From the NCBI RefSeq assembly GCF_000306765.2, contig NC_017944.1, positions 434,001-498,000 of the forward strand: DNA of 64,000 nucleotides, in the 5' to 3' direction. Made by a program: the position numbers and the translations under genes. The stretch is from Haloferax mediterranei ATCC 33500. Lineage in GTDB: Archaea; Halobacteriota; Halobacteria; Halobacteriales; Haloferacaceae. Under the pieces are notes generated by a model. The model was not told the origin of the DNA, searched no databases, and was given only the letters and a program-made list of their open reading frames with translations. This document shows, piece by piece, positions 25,380 through 34,764 of the stretch (position 1 is its first letter; every line of letters starts with the position of its first letter).

Positions 25380-26924
25380 CTACTCGCCGCCGTCGGAGAG
25401 CATGCTCTCGAGCATCTCGATTTCGTCGTCATCGAGCTCATCGATGTCCATGTCCGCGAGGTCATCGAGGTCGTCCGCACCGGTCTCGGTGCCGAGTTCG
25501 ATGATCTCGTCTCGGGTCAAGTCGTCGAGGAACGCGCCGACTTCGATATCCTCGTGTTTGTCACGTTCGAGGTCGACGGTTTCACCGTCGGACTCCAACT
25601 CGAGGTCATCGATCTCGACGTCGACTGCATCACCGCGCTGCTCGATGTCGTGGTCGTCGGTCTCGAACTCGACCTCGTCGTCGTCGTTCTCGAAGTCGAT
25701 ATCGTCCTCGTGGTCTTCGACCTCAAGGTCGTCGTCGTCCTGTTCGATCCCGTGGTCCGCCGTCTCGAATTCGACGTCGTCACCGCCGTCGGTGCTCTCG
25801 AAGTCGATGTCGTCTTCATCGTCTTCGACATCGACATCGTCGTCGTCCTGTTCGATGTCGTGGTCGTCGGTCTCGAACTCGACTTCGTCGCCGTCGTTCT
25901 CGAAGTCGACCTCATCGGTTTCGACGTCGAGGGCGTCGTCGAGTTGCTCGATCTCACCACCGTCGAATTCGATATCGGTTGCATCGTCAGTCGCCTCTAA
26001 GTCGACCAACCCACCGGCGTCTTCGAACTCGAGGCGGTCACCGTCGTTCTCGAAGTCGAAGCCGTTTTCGTCCTCGACTTCGGCGTCGTCGCCGTCCTGT
26101 TCGACCTCGATACCGTTTGCCTCGACGTCAACTTCATCTTCCTTGCCGAGGTTTTCGAAGTTGAAGCCCGCCTTTTCAACTTCGAGTTTCTCACCGTCGT
26201 GTTCGATCTCGTGCTCGTCAGTCTCGATCTCGACCTCGCCGTGGTCGCGTTCGACCTCGACGTCTTCGTTCTCGAATTCGAGGTCGTCTGAGTCATCTTC
26301 GAACTTGTTGCCGCCGCGCTCGTACTCGATTTCGTCAGTTTCGACCTCCGCGCTCTCACCGTGCTGCTCGATGTCTAGACCCTCGAAGTCGATATCGACT
26401 TCTTCGCCGCCGTCGTCACTCTCGAAGTCGAGACCGTCTTCGTGGTCTTCGACCTCGAGGTCGTCATCGTCTTGTTCGATCTCGTGGTCGCCTGACTCCG
26501 CTTCGACCTCGTCGCCGTCGTTTTCGAAGTCGAGGTCTGCTTCGTCGTCTTCGACCTCGACGTTCTCATCATCCTGTTCGATATCCAGGTCCTCGAAGTC
26601 GATTTCGACTTCGTCATCGTCCTCGTTGGACTCGAAGTCGAAATCGTCCTCGAAGTCATCGATCTCGAGGACGTCGCCGTCGTGTTCTATTTCGCCATCC
26701 TCAGTGTCGACCTCTACCTCGTCGCTATCGTCGCTGTTATCACCACCGTCGTCGTCATCTGCGACCGTCTCGTGGTCGCTGACGGGACCGACATCGGGCG
26801 GGTCCGTTGCTAACTCAGAGCTGACAGCGTCCCCCGATACCGCGACCGCTGCCGGCGCCGCGGTGCCGATGAGCAGGGCGACCACGAGGAACGTAATCAG
26901 CGCGAATCTATTACTTTGTTTCAT
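25380..26924 (-). CDS. Secreted hyperacidic repeat protein B' (paralog of B)
   Basis: The start is placed at 26924 (MKQSNRFALITFLVVALLIG), since this gives the same signal peptide type as B. The 34-36-residue acidic repeats and the central ERGGNKFEDDSDDLEFENED and EKAGFNFENLG blocks are shared with B. Unlike B it continues into the C-terminal domain EVGAFLDDLTRDEIIELGTE, GADDLDDLADMDIDELDDDE, IEMLESMLSD. So B' is the fuller form and B appears shortened. It lies 186 bp downstream of C', in the same arrangement as B after C. Confidence 0.86.
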   Translation of the reverse strand: MKQSNRFALITFLVVALLIGTAAPAAVAVSGDAVSSELATDPPDVGPVSDHETVADDDDGGDNSDDSDEVEVDTEDGEIEHDGDVLEIDDFEDDFDFESNEDDDEVEIDFEDLDIEQDDENVEVEDDEADLDFENDGDEVEAESGDHEIEQDDDDLEVEDHEDGLDFESDDGGEEVDIDFEGLDIEQHGESAEVETDEIEYERGGNKFEDDSDDLEFENEDVEVERDHGEVEIETDEHEIEHDGEKLEVEKAGFNFENLGKEDEVDVEANGIEVEQDGDDAEVEDENGFDFENDGDRLEFEDAGGLVDLEATDDATDIEFDGGEIEQLDDALDVETDEVDFENDGDEVEFETDDHDIEQDDDDVDVEDDEDDIDFESTDGGDDVEFETADHGIEQDDDDLEVEDHEDDIDFENDDDEVEFETDDHDIEQRGDAVDVEIDDLELESDGETVDLERDKHEDIEVGAFLDDLTRDEIIELGTETGADDLDDLADMDIDELDDDEIEMLESMLSDGGE

Positions 26925-27110
26925 ACGCGTGTTGTTACTGTGTCCGACCACTGCGGATGCCGAGCAATAGGACACAGTGTTGAACCGGAACTCGCCCGGT
27001 ATCACCGTCTAGTGGTGAAAGTGAGGAGGCGCTATCTCAGCTCTCGCAGCGAGAGCCGCGTCATACTCACTGTCCCGGAAATTTGGCAGTACCGTTGAGT
27101 TTGCTCGTTG

Positions 27111-28505
27111 TTACTCGGTACTGCCCTCGCTGTCGTCGTCGGTGAGCATGGTTTCGAGCATGTTGACCTCGTTGTCGTCGAGGTCCTCGACGTCCATGTC
27201 CGCGAGGTCATCGTAGTCGTCCGCGCCGACCGTGGTACCGAGTTCGATGATCTCACTTCGGGTCAGGTCGTCAAGGAACGCTCCGACTTCAGTGTCGTCG
27301 TTATCGTCGCGCTCGAGGTCGATGCTTTCGCCGTCGGACTCGAGGTCGAGGCCGTCGTCGTCCTCGACATCGAGGTTGTCACCACTGTGTTCGATGTCGT
27401 GGTCATCGGTCTCTAGCTCTGCCTCGTCGTCGTCCTGTTCGAACTCGAAGTCCTCATCGTGGTCTTCGACGTCGACATCGCTACCATCTTGTTCGATGTC
27501 GTGGTCGTCATCCTCGAACTCGACTTCGTCGCCGTCGTTCTCGAAGTCGATGCCGTCGTCGGTGTCGACTTCGAGGTCGTCGTCATCTAACTCGATCTCC
27601 TGCTCGTCGGTCTCGAAGTCGAGATCGCCGTTGTTCTCGAACTCGAAGTCTTCGCCTTCGACGTCGACATCGTCACCGTTGTGTTCGATGTCGTGTTCGT
27701 CGTCGGCCTCGAGTTCGTGGTCGTCGCCGTCGCTCTCTAAGTCGAGGTTATTGTCGTCATCCTCGACTTCGAGGTCGTCGCCGTCCTGTTCGATCTCGTG
27801 GTCGTCGGTGTCGACATCGATGTCGTCACCGTCGAGGTCAATGTCGATTCCGCCGCTGCCGTCGAACTCGATGTCGAGGTCGCCGTCGTTCTCGAACTCG
27901 AGGTCCTCCAACTCAACGTCGGCTTCGTCGCCGTGCTTCTCGATTTCGGCCTCGTCGTGTTCGACGTCGAGGTCGTCGTCTTCGGCCTCGTAGTCGAGGT
28001 CGTGGCCGTCGGTATCGTCTTCAACCTCGAGGCGGTTACCATCTTGCTCGATTTCGACGTCATCGAACTCGATATCGGTGCGGTCACCGTCCTCGTCAGC
28101 CTCGAAGTCGAGGTCGTTTTCGTCGTCCTCGACTTCGACCTCGTCGTCGTGCTGTTCGATTTCGTGGTCGTCTGTCTCTACGTCGACGTCGTCACCGCCG
28201 TCGTGGCTCTCGAAGTCGAGGTCGTCTTCATCGTCTTCGAAGTCGAGGTCATCGTCATCTTGTTCGAGTTCTAGATCTTCGAACTCGATGTCGGCCTCTT
28301 TATCGTCCTCGTTGGATTCGAAGTCGAGGTCTCCGTCGTCGTCTTCGACTTCGGCGTCGTCGCCGTCGTGTTCTATTTCGCCGTCGTCGGTATCGATGTC
28401 AACTTCGTTGCTCTGGTGATCGGCAGCTACCGACATCGCGCCACCAGCGGTAACCATACCAATCGCCAGAAACAGTATCAGTACTAATCGGAATGTGTCT
28501 TTCAT
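27111..28505 (-). CDS. Secreted hyperacidic repeat protein C' (paralog of C)
   Basis: 464 residues, starting MKDTFRLVLILFLAIGMVTA, almost identical to C at the signal peptide and aligned with it to the end. Within the body, some repeat units of C and C' are nearly the same (DGHDLDYEAEDDDLDVEHDE) while others have diverged. The coding DNA for the C-terminal domain is identical to that of C over 126 bp (27129-27254 against 16625-16750), including third codon positions. Secreted, no anchor. Confidence 0.86.
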   Translation of the reverse strand: MKDTFRLVLILFLAIGMVTAGGAMSVAADHQSNEVDIDTDDGEIEHDGDDAEVEDDDGDLDFESNEDDKEADIEFEDLELEQDDDDLDFEDDEDDLDFESHDGGDDVDVETDDHEIEQHDDEVEVEDDENDLDFEADEDGDRTDIEFDDVEIEQDGNRLEVEDDTDGHDLDYEAEDDDLDVEHDEAEIEKHGDEADVELEDLEFENDGDLDIEFDGSGGIDIDLDGDDIDVDTDDHEIEQDGDDLEVEDDDNNLDLESDGDDHELEADDEHDIEHNGDDVDVEGEDFEFENNGDLDFETDEQEIELDDDDLEVDTDDGIDFENDGDEVEFEDDDHDIEQDGSDVDVEDHDEDFEFEQDDDEAELETDDHDIEHSGDNLDVEDDDGLDLESDGESIDLERDDNDDTEVGAFLDDLTRSEIIELGTTVGADDYDDLADMDVEDLDDNEVNMLETMLTDDDSEGSTE

Positions 28506-29112
28506 GGTCTCATCTCGTCGTCTATCACCCCACGAGTTAGGACAGAATCGGCTGAATCTATGTTAGCAGAATCACTTCGAATCCATCCCGACTGTGGGCA
28601 TATAGCTGTAGGGATTAGGGATATATAATATTATTATAACTAATGGGTTCCTCAGTAAAAATATCTTCATACCATGAGGCCATGCGCAGACGGTGAGACA
28701 TCAGACACCCGGTTACCCGGCAATCAGTACATTCAGTTTTCGAGAGAATGCGGCCCCGAGAGGTATATAAACGAAATCTGGACGTATATCTATGAGAGTG
28801 TTCGCAAACATGCCTAGCAATTACTATGTTCGTCGGTGCTGCCACCAGTATCGTATCACCAAATAAAGAACGAACCCGGCGTGATTTCACGTGTCCATCA
28901 CCCTGGCAGCAGTCTATCCTGTAGCCGTATTTTTCGGCCCGATACGAGGCCAGCAGCAGTGTTGCTGGCAGTCCTTCGGTACGCCTGTGAGCAACTGTGA
29001 GTGTGGACTCCGGTTGAGATTTCGAGACGCCGCCCTACTATAGTCACGAACACTCCAGTCGGCGAGGGATTCCCATGCCCTCTCCGACGACCGACCACCG
29101 AAAATGTCGGCT
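28506..29112. other. Non-coding spacer upstream of C'
   Basis: About 600 bp without a supportable gene. Around 28610-28640 there is a very AT-rich run (gatatataatattattataac) and at 28770-28778 gtatataaa, both possible archaeal TATA elements. Short open frames here show no domain. Confidence 0.4.
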
Positions 29113-29505
29113 TCAGGTATCTGTGGAGGTGACCTGAAGGTCGCCATACCGCACTCGTTCGATGAGTGGTTCGAAGGCGGCACCCTGCTTCGTCAGCGAG
29201 TACTCGACTCGAAACGGACGCTCGCTGAGTATGTCACGGTTTATTACTCCGTGCTCTTCAAGCGTCCGGAGGCTCTCCGCGAGGACCTTATTGGAAATCC
29301 CCTCGACCTCGCTTTCGATCTTACTGAACCCCATCGGCCCCTCATTGAGGAGTGTCGCAATAATAACTAAGTTCCACTTCCGCCCAATGAGCTGTGCCAA
29401 GGTGTTCAGCTCCTGCTGGAATGACTTCGAAGTGTGACGGAACGGCCGTCCGTCTCGGCTACTGTGGGTCGCTGCCCCCCCATACGTTTGGTTTTTCGTC
29501 CCCAT
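29113..29505 (-). CDS. HxlR-family regulator (copy 4)
   Basis: A 130-residue protein starting MGTKNQTYGGAATH. The HxlR core reads LIGRKWNLVIIATLLNEGPM, FSKIESEVEGISNKVLAESL, NRDILSERPFRVEYSLTKQG. It is divergent from the second Bat-like regulator, reproducing the gene order at 7-8 kb. No DUF7331-like gene was found behind it. Confidence 0.88.
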   Translation of the reverse strand: MGTKNQTYGGAATHSSRDGRPFRHTSKSFQQELNTLAQLIGRKWNLVIIATLLNEGPMGFSKIESEVEGISNKVLAESLRTLEEHGVINRDILSERPFRVEYSLTKQGAAFEPLIERVRYGDLQVTSTDT

Positions 29506-29896
29506 GACTAGTCCAGACTAACAAAAGGGACCTAGCTCTATAGAACGAATGGCAACATGGCTAGCAGCACACCTACCTACGTGCTTAAATTCCGGGGTCT
29601 ACTCGAACCTCGTTACCCCTACGATGCTTCTATCTGGGTCCTCCGTCGAGACACGTAGCAGAGCGGAACACCCACGCTGTCTGCCACACAGAAGCGTCTG
29701 GAACACGTAGTCGGACCCATTCAACAGTCGACTAAAATCGGACCCACCGAACGACTCGGTGTCGTTGACTGTTTGGCTTTCGAGGCTCTCGTTTACTCGT
29801 GTAATTCGTCAAGAATGGCTATTCGCCGCCATCGTCAACCCGGGATAACTACGAAACCAAGGCAGTATTATGCTATCACACAGCCGATTATAACAC
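29506..29896. other. Divergent promoter region of HxlR copy 4 and Bat copy 2
   Basis: About 390 bp with no gene. Unlike the first pair, no MITE is present here. The right end (ttataacacatg) is AT-rich just before the Bat-like start. Confidence 0.4.
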
Positions 29897-32818
29897 ATGT
29901 CATCAGTAACAACGTCCGGAAGGCGGTTCCTACGGGAGGTGATCATCGACCCCGGCGAAGGAATCATCTCGATTGACCAGGGAGGGACTGTTGTCTTCGC
30001 GAACCCACCAGTTGAGCGGCTCTTGGGGCATGACCCAGACACACTAGTTGGCAAGTCTATCGTTCGATTCTTTCCGACGGACCACGACACCCCACTCGAG
30101 ACTATCCAACGTGCTGCGACCCCACCCGAGCGACCGCATAGAGCAGTCACTGATAGTTCTCTCGTCCATGCCGAGGGCCACGAAGTTCCCGTGTCGTTCA
30201 CCGTGGACGCGACCGACTACGAGCAATCCCGGTTTTTTACTCTGCGAATTCACGAACGGACTAGACACGGTGAACCGTCACAGTCCCGAGCGAACGTCGG
30301 TGAATCCCTCCTCCGGAAAATCTTCGAAGAGAGCAACGATGCAATGGTCGTCTTTGACAACGAGCACGACGAGATGGTTGCTTGCAACCCCAGAGCATGT
30401 GAGTTGTTTGGATACAATCGAGATGACCTCCTGTCGACTGCTCCGTCTGAACTCTACTCGTACGATACGACCACATTTGACCGGTTCGTCGACGAGGTGT
30501 TAGAAGCGGGCACAGCCTGTTCCGACGCCCTCGAACACCGCACCGCCGACGGTTCGACCCTTTCAGTTGAAATTTCGGCATCGAGAATCGAATTCGAGGG
30601 TGACCCACACGTACTCGCCTGCGTTCGGGACATCTCCGGACGGGTTCAGCGAAAGCAGAAACTAGAGCGGTATCGGACAATGGTGGAAGCAGTCGGTGAG
30701 GGGGTGTACGCCGCCGACGAGAACCTCCGGTTCACTCTCGTCAACGACGGCGCGTGCGAGCTGACGAACTACGACCGAGAGGAACTCATCGGAAGACCGT
30801 TGACGGACCTTCTTGCGGGTGAGGCCGATGATGTCGATCCGGCAGACTACGAGGACCTGCTAGTCAACACCTCATCATCAAGCGAGCCGCTGCGGGTTGT
30901 TGACGCCGAGAGCGCCCGAGAAGCTCGTAAACAGCTCTACCAATCCGACCAAGACGTGATGACTGCTGAGGCACCGATCCGAACCAAAAACGGGAACGTC
31001 ATCCCACTCGAAATTCGGTTCAGCGAACTCCCTGCTGGACCCGATGCGGAGTTCCGTGGAACGACCGGCGTGCTTATCGATATCTCCGACCGGAAGGAAC
31101 ACAAGCGACAACTCAAGACGCTCAACAAGGCGAGCCGAGAACTGCCTCAGGCGGAAGACCCTCAGGCCATCGCGAAAGCCGCTCTCGATGCCGTTGAGCA
31201 GGTCGTTGGGTTCGACGTTAGTGGCGTGCGGATGTTTGACGAAGAGACGAACACCCTTACCCCTATCGAGATGACCGACGCTGCCGAGCAACTCATCGAC
31301 TCGCGGCCTGCATTCGAACTCGGCGCTACCCTCGCCGGCCATGCGTACCGCCGAGGCGAAGCGGTGCGTAACGACGAAATTGATGGCAGCGAGACCGTCG
31401 TTGGGGAGACAAGCGGCGAGACGAGCTTTCACTTCCCACTCGGGGAACACGGAACGTTGACCGTGTTCGTCCCTTCGGGAACTGAGGTCTCTGAATCCGA
31501 CATCCAGTTGCTGGAAGTGCTTTCAGCGACCGTTACGGCCCACCTCAATCGCGCCGAGCGCGAGCACACCATCCAGGAGCAAAAACATGAGTGCCGAAAC
31601 CAACGTGACCAACTCGACACGCTCAACCGGATTAACATACTCATCCAGGATGTCGTCAGAGAGTTGGTCAAGGCTGGCACGCGCGATGGAATCGAAAATC
31701 AGGTTTGCCGGCAGTTGGCCGAATCGAACCTCTACCGCAGCGCGTGGATAGCTGAAGTGAACGGGGTCACGGATGGAATTCTTATCAAGACGGGTGCAGG
31801 CGTCGAAGACGGGTATCTGGATGCAATCGAGCAGATGAAACTGCCCCGGATTGGAAACGGAACGGTCAAACAGGCAATCGAGACGGGTGAACTCAGTATC
31901 GCACGACTGTACCAAGTCAACAGTAACACGTCGACACCCGAAGTAGAGCCACCCTCCGAGGGCGAAGTCGAGGTTACCGCAGCCATCCCGTTGCGTTACG
32001 GGAACCGAATCTACGGGGTGCTCGTCGTGGACGCTGCTCGTGAAGACGCCTTCGGGGAACATGCGCAGTCGGGATTGAAAGTCCTCGGGGACGCAATCGG
32101 ATTCAGTATCAACGCTCTTCGGAACAGGGAGCTACTCCAGTCAGACGAAATCGTCGAACTCGAGTTCGAGCTCACAGATCAGTCGAATCTCCCCGTCTAC
32201 TTCTCCGAGAAACTCGGCTGTCGCTGTCGACTTGAGGGGACTGCTCCCGCAGAGGACGGCAATTACCTCTGCTACCTCTGGGCTGACGAGGCGTCGGCCG
32301 ACACCGTGAGCGAGGTGGCCGAGGACATGGAGACGGTTACCCACAGCCGAGTCATCAAAGAGCAGGAAGAGGAGTGTCTGTTCGAAGTAATCAAGACTGA
32401 ATCGGTCCTGCAGACCATGGCCGAAGTCGGTGCAACCGTCCAAAACGCCGTGGCAGAAGACGGGGACGGCACACTCGTTATCGAGACATCCCAGACCACG
32501 AACCTTCAGGAAGTGATTGAGGCACTCCAGTCGCTCTATCCCACCGTGGAGATAACGGCTAAACGGACGGTCGACCGTTCGGTTCAGACCGTTACTGACC
32601 TCCGTAACACGGCTGAGGACCGTCTCACAGAGAAGCAGAGACAAGCCATAAAAGCCGCGTACCACGCCGGCTACTACGACTGGCCGCGCGGAAGCACTGC
32701 CGAAGAGATAGCCGAGTCGATGGACGTCTCCTCCGCAACGCTCCATCAGCACCTCAGACGGGCGACGTGGAAACTCCTGACAACATTCCTTGAAGAGACG
32801 CACGACCATCCCGGGTGA
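29897..32818 (+). CDS. PAS-PAS-PAS-GAF-GAF Bat-type HTH-10 sensor/regulator (copy 2)
   Basis: A 973-residue paralog of the protein at 7902 with the same domain order. The first PAS begins GEGIISIDQGGTVVFANPPV; the second has NDAMVVFDNEHDEMVACNPR; the third GEGVYAADENLRFTLVNDGA. GAF domains are near 410-560 and 600-740. The Bat/HTH-10 end contains FSEKLGCRCRLEGT, and LTEKQRQAIKAAYHAGYYDW, STAEEIAESMDVSSATLHQH. A run of 42 bp around FSEKLGCRCRLEGT (near 32203-32244) is identical to copy 1. No kinase domain. Probably a one-component regulator that senses a small ligand, redox or light. Confidence 0.88.
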   Translation: MSSVTTSGRRFLREVIIDPGEGIISIDQGGTVVFANPPVERLLGHDPDTLVGKSIVRFFPTDHDTPLETIQRAATPPERPHRAVTDSSLVHAEGHEVPVSFTVDATDYEQSRFFTLRIHERTRHGEPSQSRANVGESLLRKIFEESNDAMVVFDNEHDEMVACNPRACELFGYNRDDLLSTAPSELYSYDTTTFDRFVDEVLEAGTACSDALEHRTADGSTLSVEISASRIEFEGDPHVLACVRDISGRVQRKQKLERYRTMVEAVGEGVYAADENLRFTLVNDGACELTNYDREELIGRPLTDLLAGEADDVDPADYEDLLVNTSSSSEPLRVVDAESAREARKQLYQSDQDVMTAEAPIRTKNGNVIPLEIRFSELPAGPDAEFRGTTGVLIDISDRKEHKRQLKTLNKASRELPQAEDPQAIAKAALDAVEQVVGFDVSGVRMFDEETNTLTPIEMTDAAEQLIDSRPAFELGATLAGHAYRRGEAVRNDEIDGSETVVGETSGETSFHFPLGEHGTLTVFVPSGTEVSESDIQLLEVLSATVTAHLNRAEREHTIQEQKHECRNQRDQLDTLNRINILIQDVVRELVKAGTRDGIENQVCRQLAESNLYRSAWIAEVNGVTDGILIKTGAGVEDGYLDAIEQMKLPRIGNGTVKQAIETGELSIARLYQVNSNTSTPEVEPPSEGEVEVTAAIPLRYGNRIYGVLVVDAAREDAFGEHAQSGLKVLGDAIGFSINALRNRELLQSDEIVELEFELTDQSNLPVYFSEKLGCRCRLEGTAPAEDGNYLCYLWADEASADTVSEVAEDMETVTHSRVIKEQEEECLFEVIKTESVLQTMAEVGATVQNAVAEDGDGTLVIETSQTTNLQEVIEALQSLYPTVEITAKRTVDRSVQTVTDLRNTAEDRLTEKQRQAIKAAYHAGYYDWPRGSTAEEIAESMDVSSATLHQHLRRATWKLLTTFLEETHDHPG

Positions 32819-33363
32819 ACCCCCACCGCCTCGGAACTCGACTTTTGGCGAGTGTAAGCCAATCATGGCGAGGTCGAAGTCAATCAGTGAGCTACTCTCG
32901 TGGAGTAACAATCAGCTATTGTTCGACCTGCCAGTACCGGAGATCTCCTTAGACGGACACCCAATAACGGTGAAGGGGGTGGGAACGATGGTAGGGGGTT
33001 GGGAGTGTGAAAAGGCCCAGTTCAGCACGAGACAGGAACAGGATCTAGTTGTGTGGATGGCTGACCATACGATTCGGTAGGGTTATCCGAATCCGAAGTG
33101 GCCGTGTCCTGACCTGCCTCAACGCAGTATACTCCGAGTAGAATAAAATAGCTTTTCTTACGATACTCAAGCCAGTGAGTAGCAGCACACCATGTGCAAG
33201 AAATCAACCGAGTGATACGCTCCACAGGCGGTGAAGAGCGGAACTGTGTGCTGTCAACGATGACGTTCCAGTCACCTACATGTACCGTCATACATTGGAC
33301 TGTCGGGAGGTTCGAGAACCAAGTTTACCAGTTACTTATTACCGTCGAGAACCAACAATAAGG
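32819..33363. other. Non-coding spacer
   Basis: About 545 bp without a supportable gene. An unassigned 71-codon plus frame (32864-33080) ends in gtgtggatggctgacc, the same 16 bases found at the start of the two membrane-anchored acidic genes. This may be a stray copy of that leader or chance. Confidence 0.35.
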
Positions 33364-33966
33364 ATGAACGAGCGACTAACCTGTCGGCGCAGGTATCTGA
33401 GAGCGGTCGGTGCTCTGGTCGCTGGAATTACGTGGAGCACAACGGCCGTTGGCTCAGCCCGCGCAGATGACGACATCATCGAGTTCGACTCCGGGTCGAC
33501 TGACCGGTGCAGTCGATTCGTCGAGTACGAAACCAGCGACGGCGAAGAGTTCGAGTCCTGCACCGGACCTGAGGGTGGATTCGTCGAGGAGATTGACGAC
33601 GACGGTGATGAAGAGCGGACGGAGTTCGACAGTAACGGTACCGTCCGTCGTCGTGTTGAGGAGGATGCCGATGGTGACGAAGAAGAATGGGTCTACGACG
33701 AGAACGGAACCCTCAGATTCCGACGGGAAGAGGATGCCGATGGCGACGAAGAAGAACGGGTCTACGACGAGAATGGAACGCTCCGATTCCGGCGAGACGA
33801 GGATGACGACGGTGACGAAAAGGAGTGGCAGTTCGACGAGAACGGCACACTCCGAGTGTTCGACAAGGACGATGAGGACGGCGACGACGTCCGACGTATC
33901 TACGACGTGAACGGTACCCTCATCAGTTCACACCGTGATGACGACGACCTCGACTTCGACGACTGA
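33364..33966 (+). CDS. Tat-exported protein with five 23-residue repeats
   Basis: Start at 33364 (MNERLTCRRRYLRAVGALVA) gives a twin-Arg signal. After a 45-residue acidic segment with two Cys there are five tandem units of exactly 23 residues at about 80-194, pattern DGDEEEWVYDENGTLRFRR plus four acidic residues. The YDENGTLRF core resembles MORN-2/YwqK-type repeats (Y-x-x-N-G-x-L). It is preceded by a DxDGD loop that could bind Ca. The 200-residue protein ends in DDDDLDFDD. It lies among the acidic exoprotein genes and shares their charge, but uses Tat export. Function unknown. Confidence 0.8.
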   Translation: MNERLTCRRRYLRAVGALVAGITWSTTAVGSARADDDIIEFDSGSTDRCSRFVEYETSDGEEFESCTGPEGGFVEEIDDDGDEERTEFDSNGTVRRRVEEDADGDEEEWVYDENGTLRFRREEDADGDEEERVYDENGTLRFRRDEDDDGDEKEWQFDENGTLRVFDKDDEDGDDVRRIYDVNGTLISSHRDDDDLDFDD

Positions 33967-34113
33967 GGGTTGCCGTCTCCCGGCTCGGTGAGGGGTATCC
34001 GGGCGGGAAGCTGTTCTCCGTCTCGCGTAGAAACGTCGTAGTAAGTCAGTTACCGAACTGATACTACGGCTTGATATTCTCTGTTCACGATGTGTTAGAT
34101 GGAGGAAGTGTGG

Positions 34114-34764
34114 ATGGCTGACCTCCCGAGACGAAAGTGGGTACTGAGCGTTGGGTCCGGGGTTTCCGTCTTGTTAGTCGGCTTTCGGCTGTTTACGCCT
34201 GGCCGATTTAACACTGGAGCGCCTGACGGGACACCTGACGAACAAACGAAAGCCGATGCGACAGCGACGAGTGATGACCTCGCCCGCGATAGGGGCGAAC
34301 TCAGCTACGAACTCGATGCGGACGGGAGCGTCGAGTTCGAGTACCGGAGCGTCGAGTTCGAGGCGGGACCGGACGGTGTCGAATTCACGACTGTCGGTGA
34401 ACCGAATATTGATTTCGAAGCCGAGTCGGAGTCGATCGAGGTGACGGTAGTCACCGAAACCGATGCGTTCGATTTCGAGTACAACGGAGGCAACGACATC
34501 GAGTTCGAAACGCCCGACGACGCTGCTGACACCGACGTAGAAGTCGAAGACGCGAAACTCGAGTACGAGGGCGTCTCGGTGGACTTCGAGTGGGAAAAGG
34601 ACGACGAGATAGAGATAGAAATCGACGGTGGAGTGAGGATGGAGTACAGTCCGGATGAATTCACGTGGGTCGGCAACGAAATCACGTTCGAGTGGGAGAA
34701 GGATGACAACGAATTCGAAGTCTCCCGAATAAACCGACCACGACGCAGTACCGATACTGCGTAG
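34114..34764 (+). CDS. Membrane-anchored acidic beta-repeat protein 2
   Basis: A 216-residue paralog of the gene at 19093, with start MADLPRRKWVLSVGSG at the equivalent ATG. One membrane span (VLSVGSGVSVLLVGFRLFT), a linker, then alternating strands: VEFEYRSVEFEAGPDGVEF, AFDFEYNGGNDIEF, VDFEWEKDDEIEIEIDG, ITFEWEKDDNEFEVSRINR. Strand order and the Trp strands match the first copy. Acidic surface domain outside the cell is inferred. Confidence 0.8.
   Translation: MADLPRRKWVLSVGSGVSVLLVGFRLFTPGRFNTGAPDGTPDEQTKADATATSDDLARDRGELSYELDADGSVEFEYRSVEFEAGPDGVEFTTVGEPNIDFEAESESIEVTVVTETDAFDFEYNGGNDIEFETPDDAADTDVEVEDAKLEYEGVSVDFEWEKDDEIEIEIDGGVRMEYSPDEFTWVGNEITFEWEKDDNEFEVSRINRPRRSTDTA

Noticed and set aside
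13440..28419. Long Ser-rich or Arg-rich open frames on the plus strand (for example 13520-14590, 15056-16606, 25294-26970)
   Set aside because: They are antisense shadows of GAC/GAG-rich acidic genes on the minus strand, which lack stop codons in most frames; they have no signal peptides or domains.
32864..33080. 71-codon frame MARSKSISELLSWSNNQ..
   Set aside because: No recognised domain; only its last bases resemble the leader of the membrane-anchored genes.
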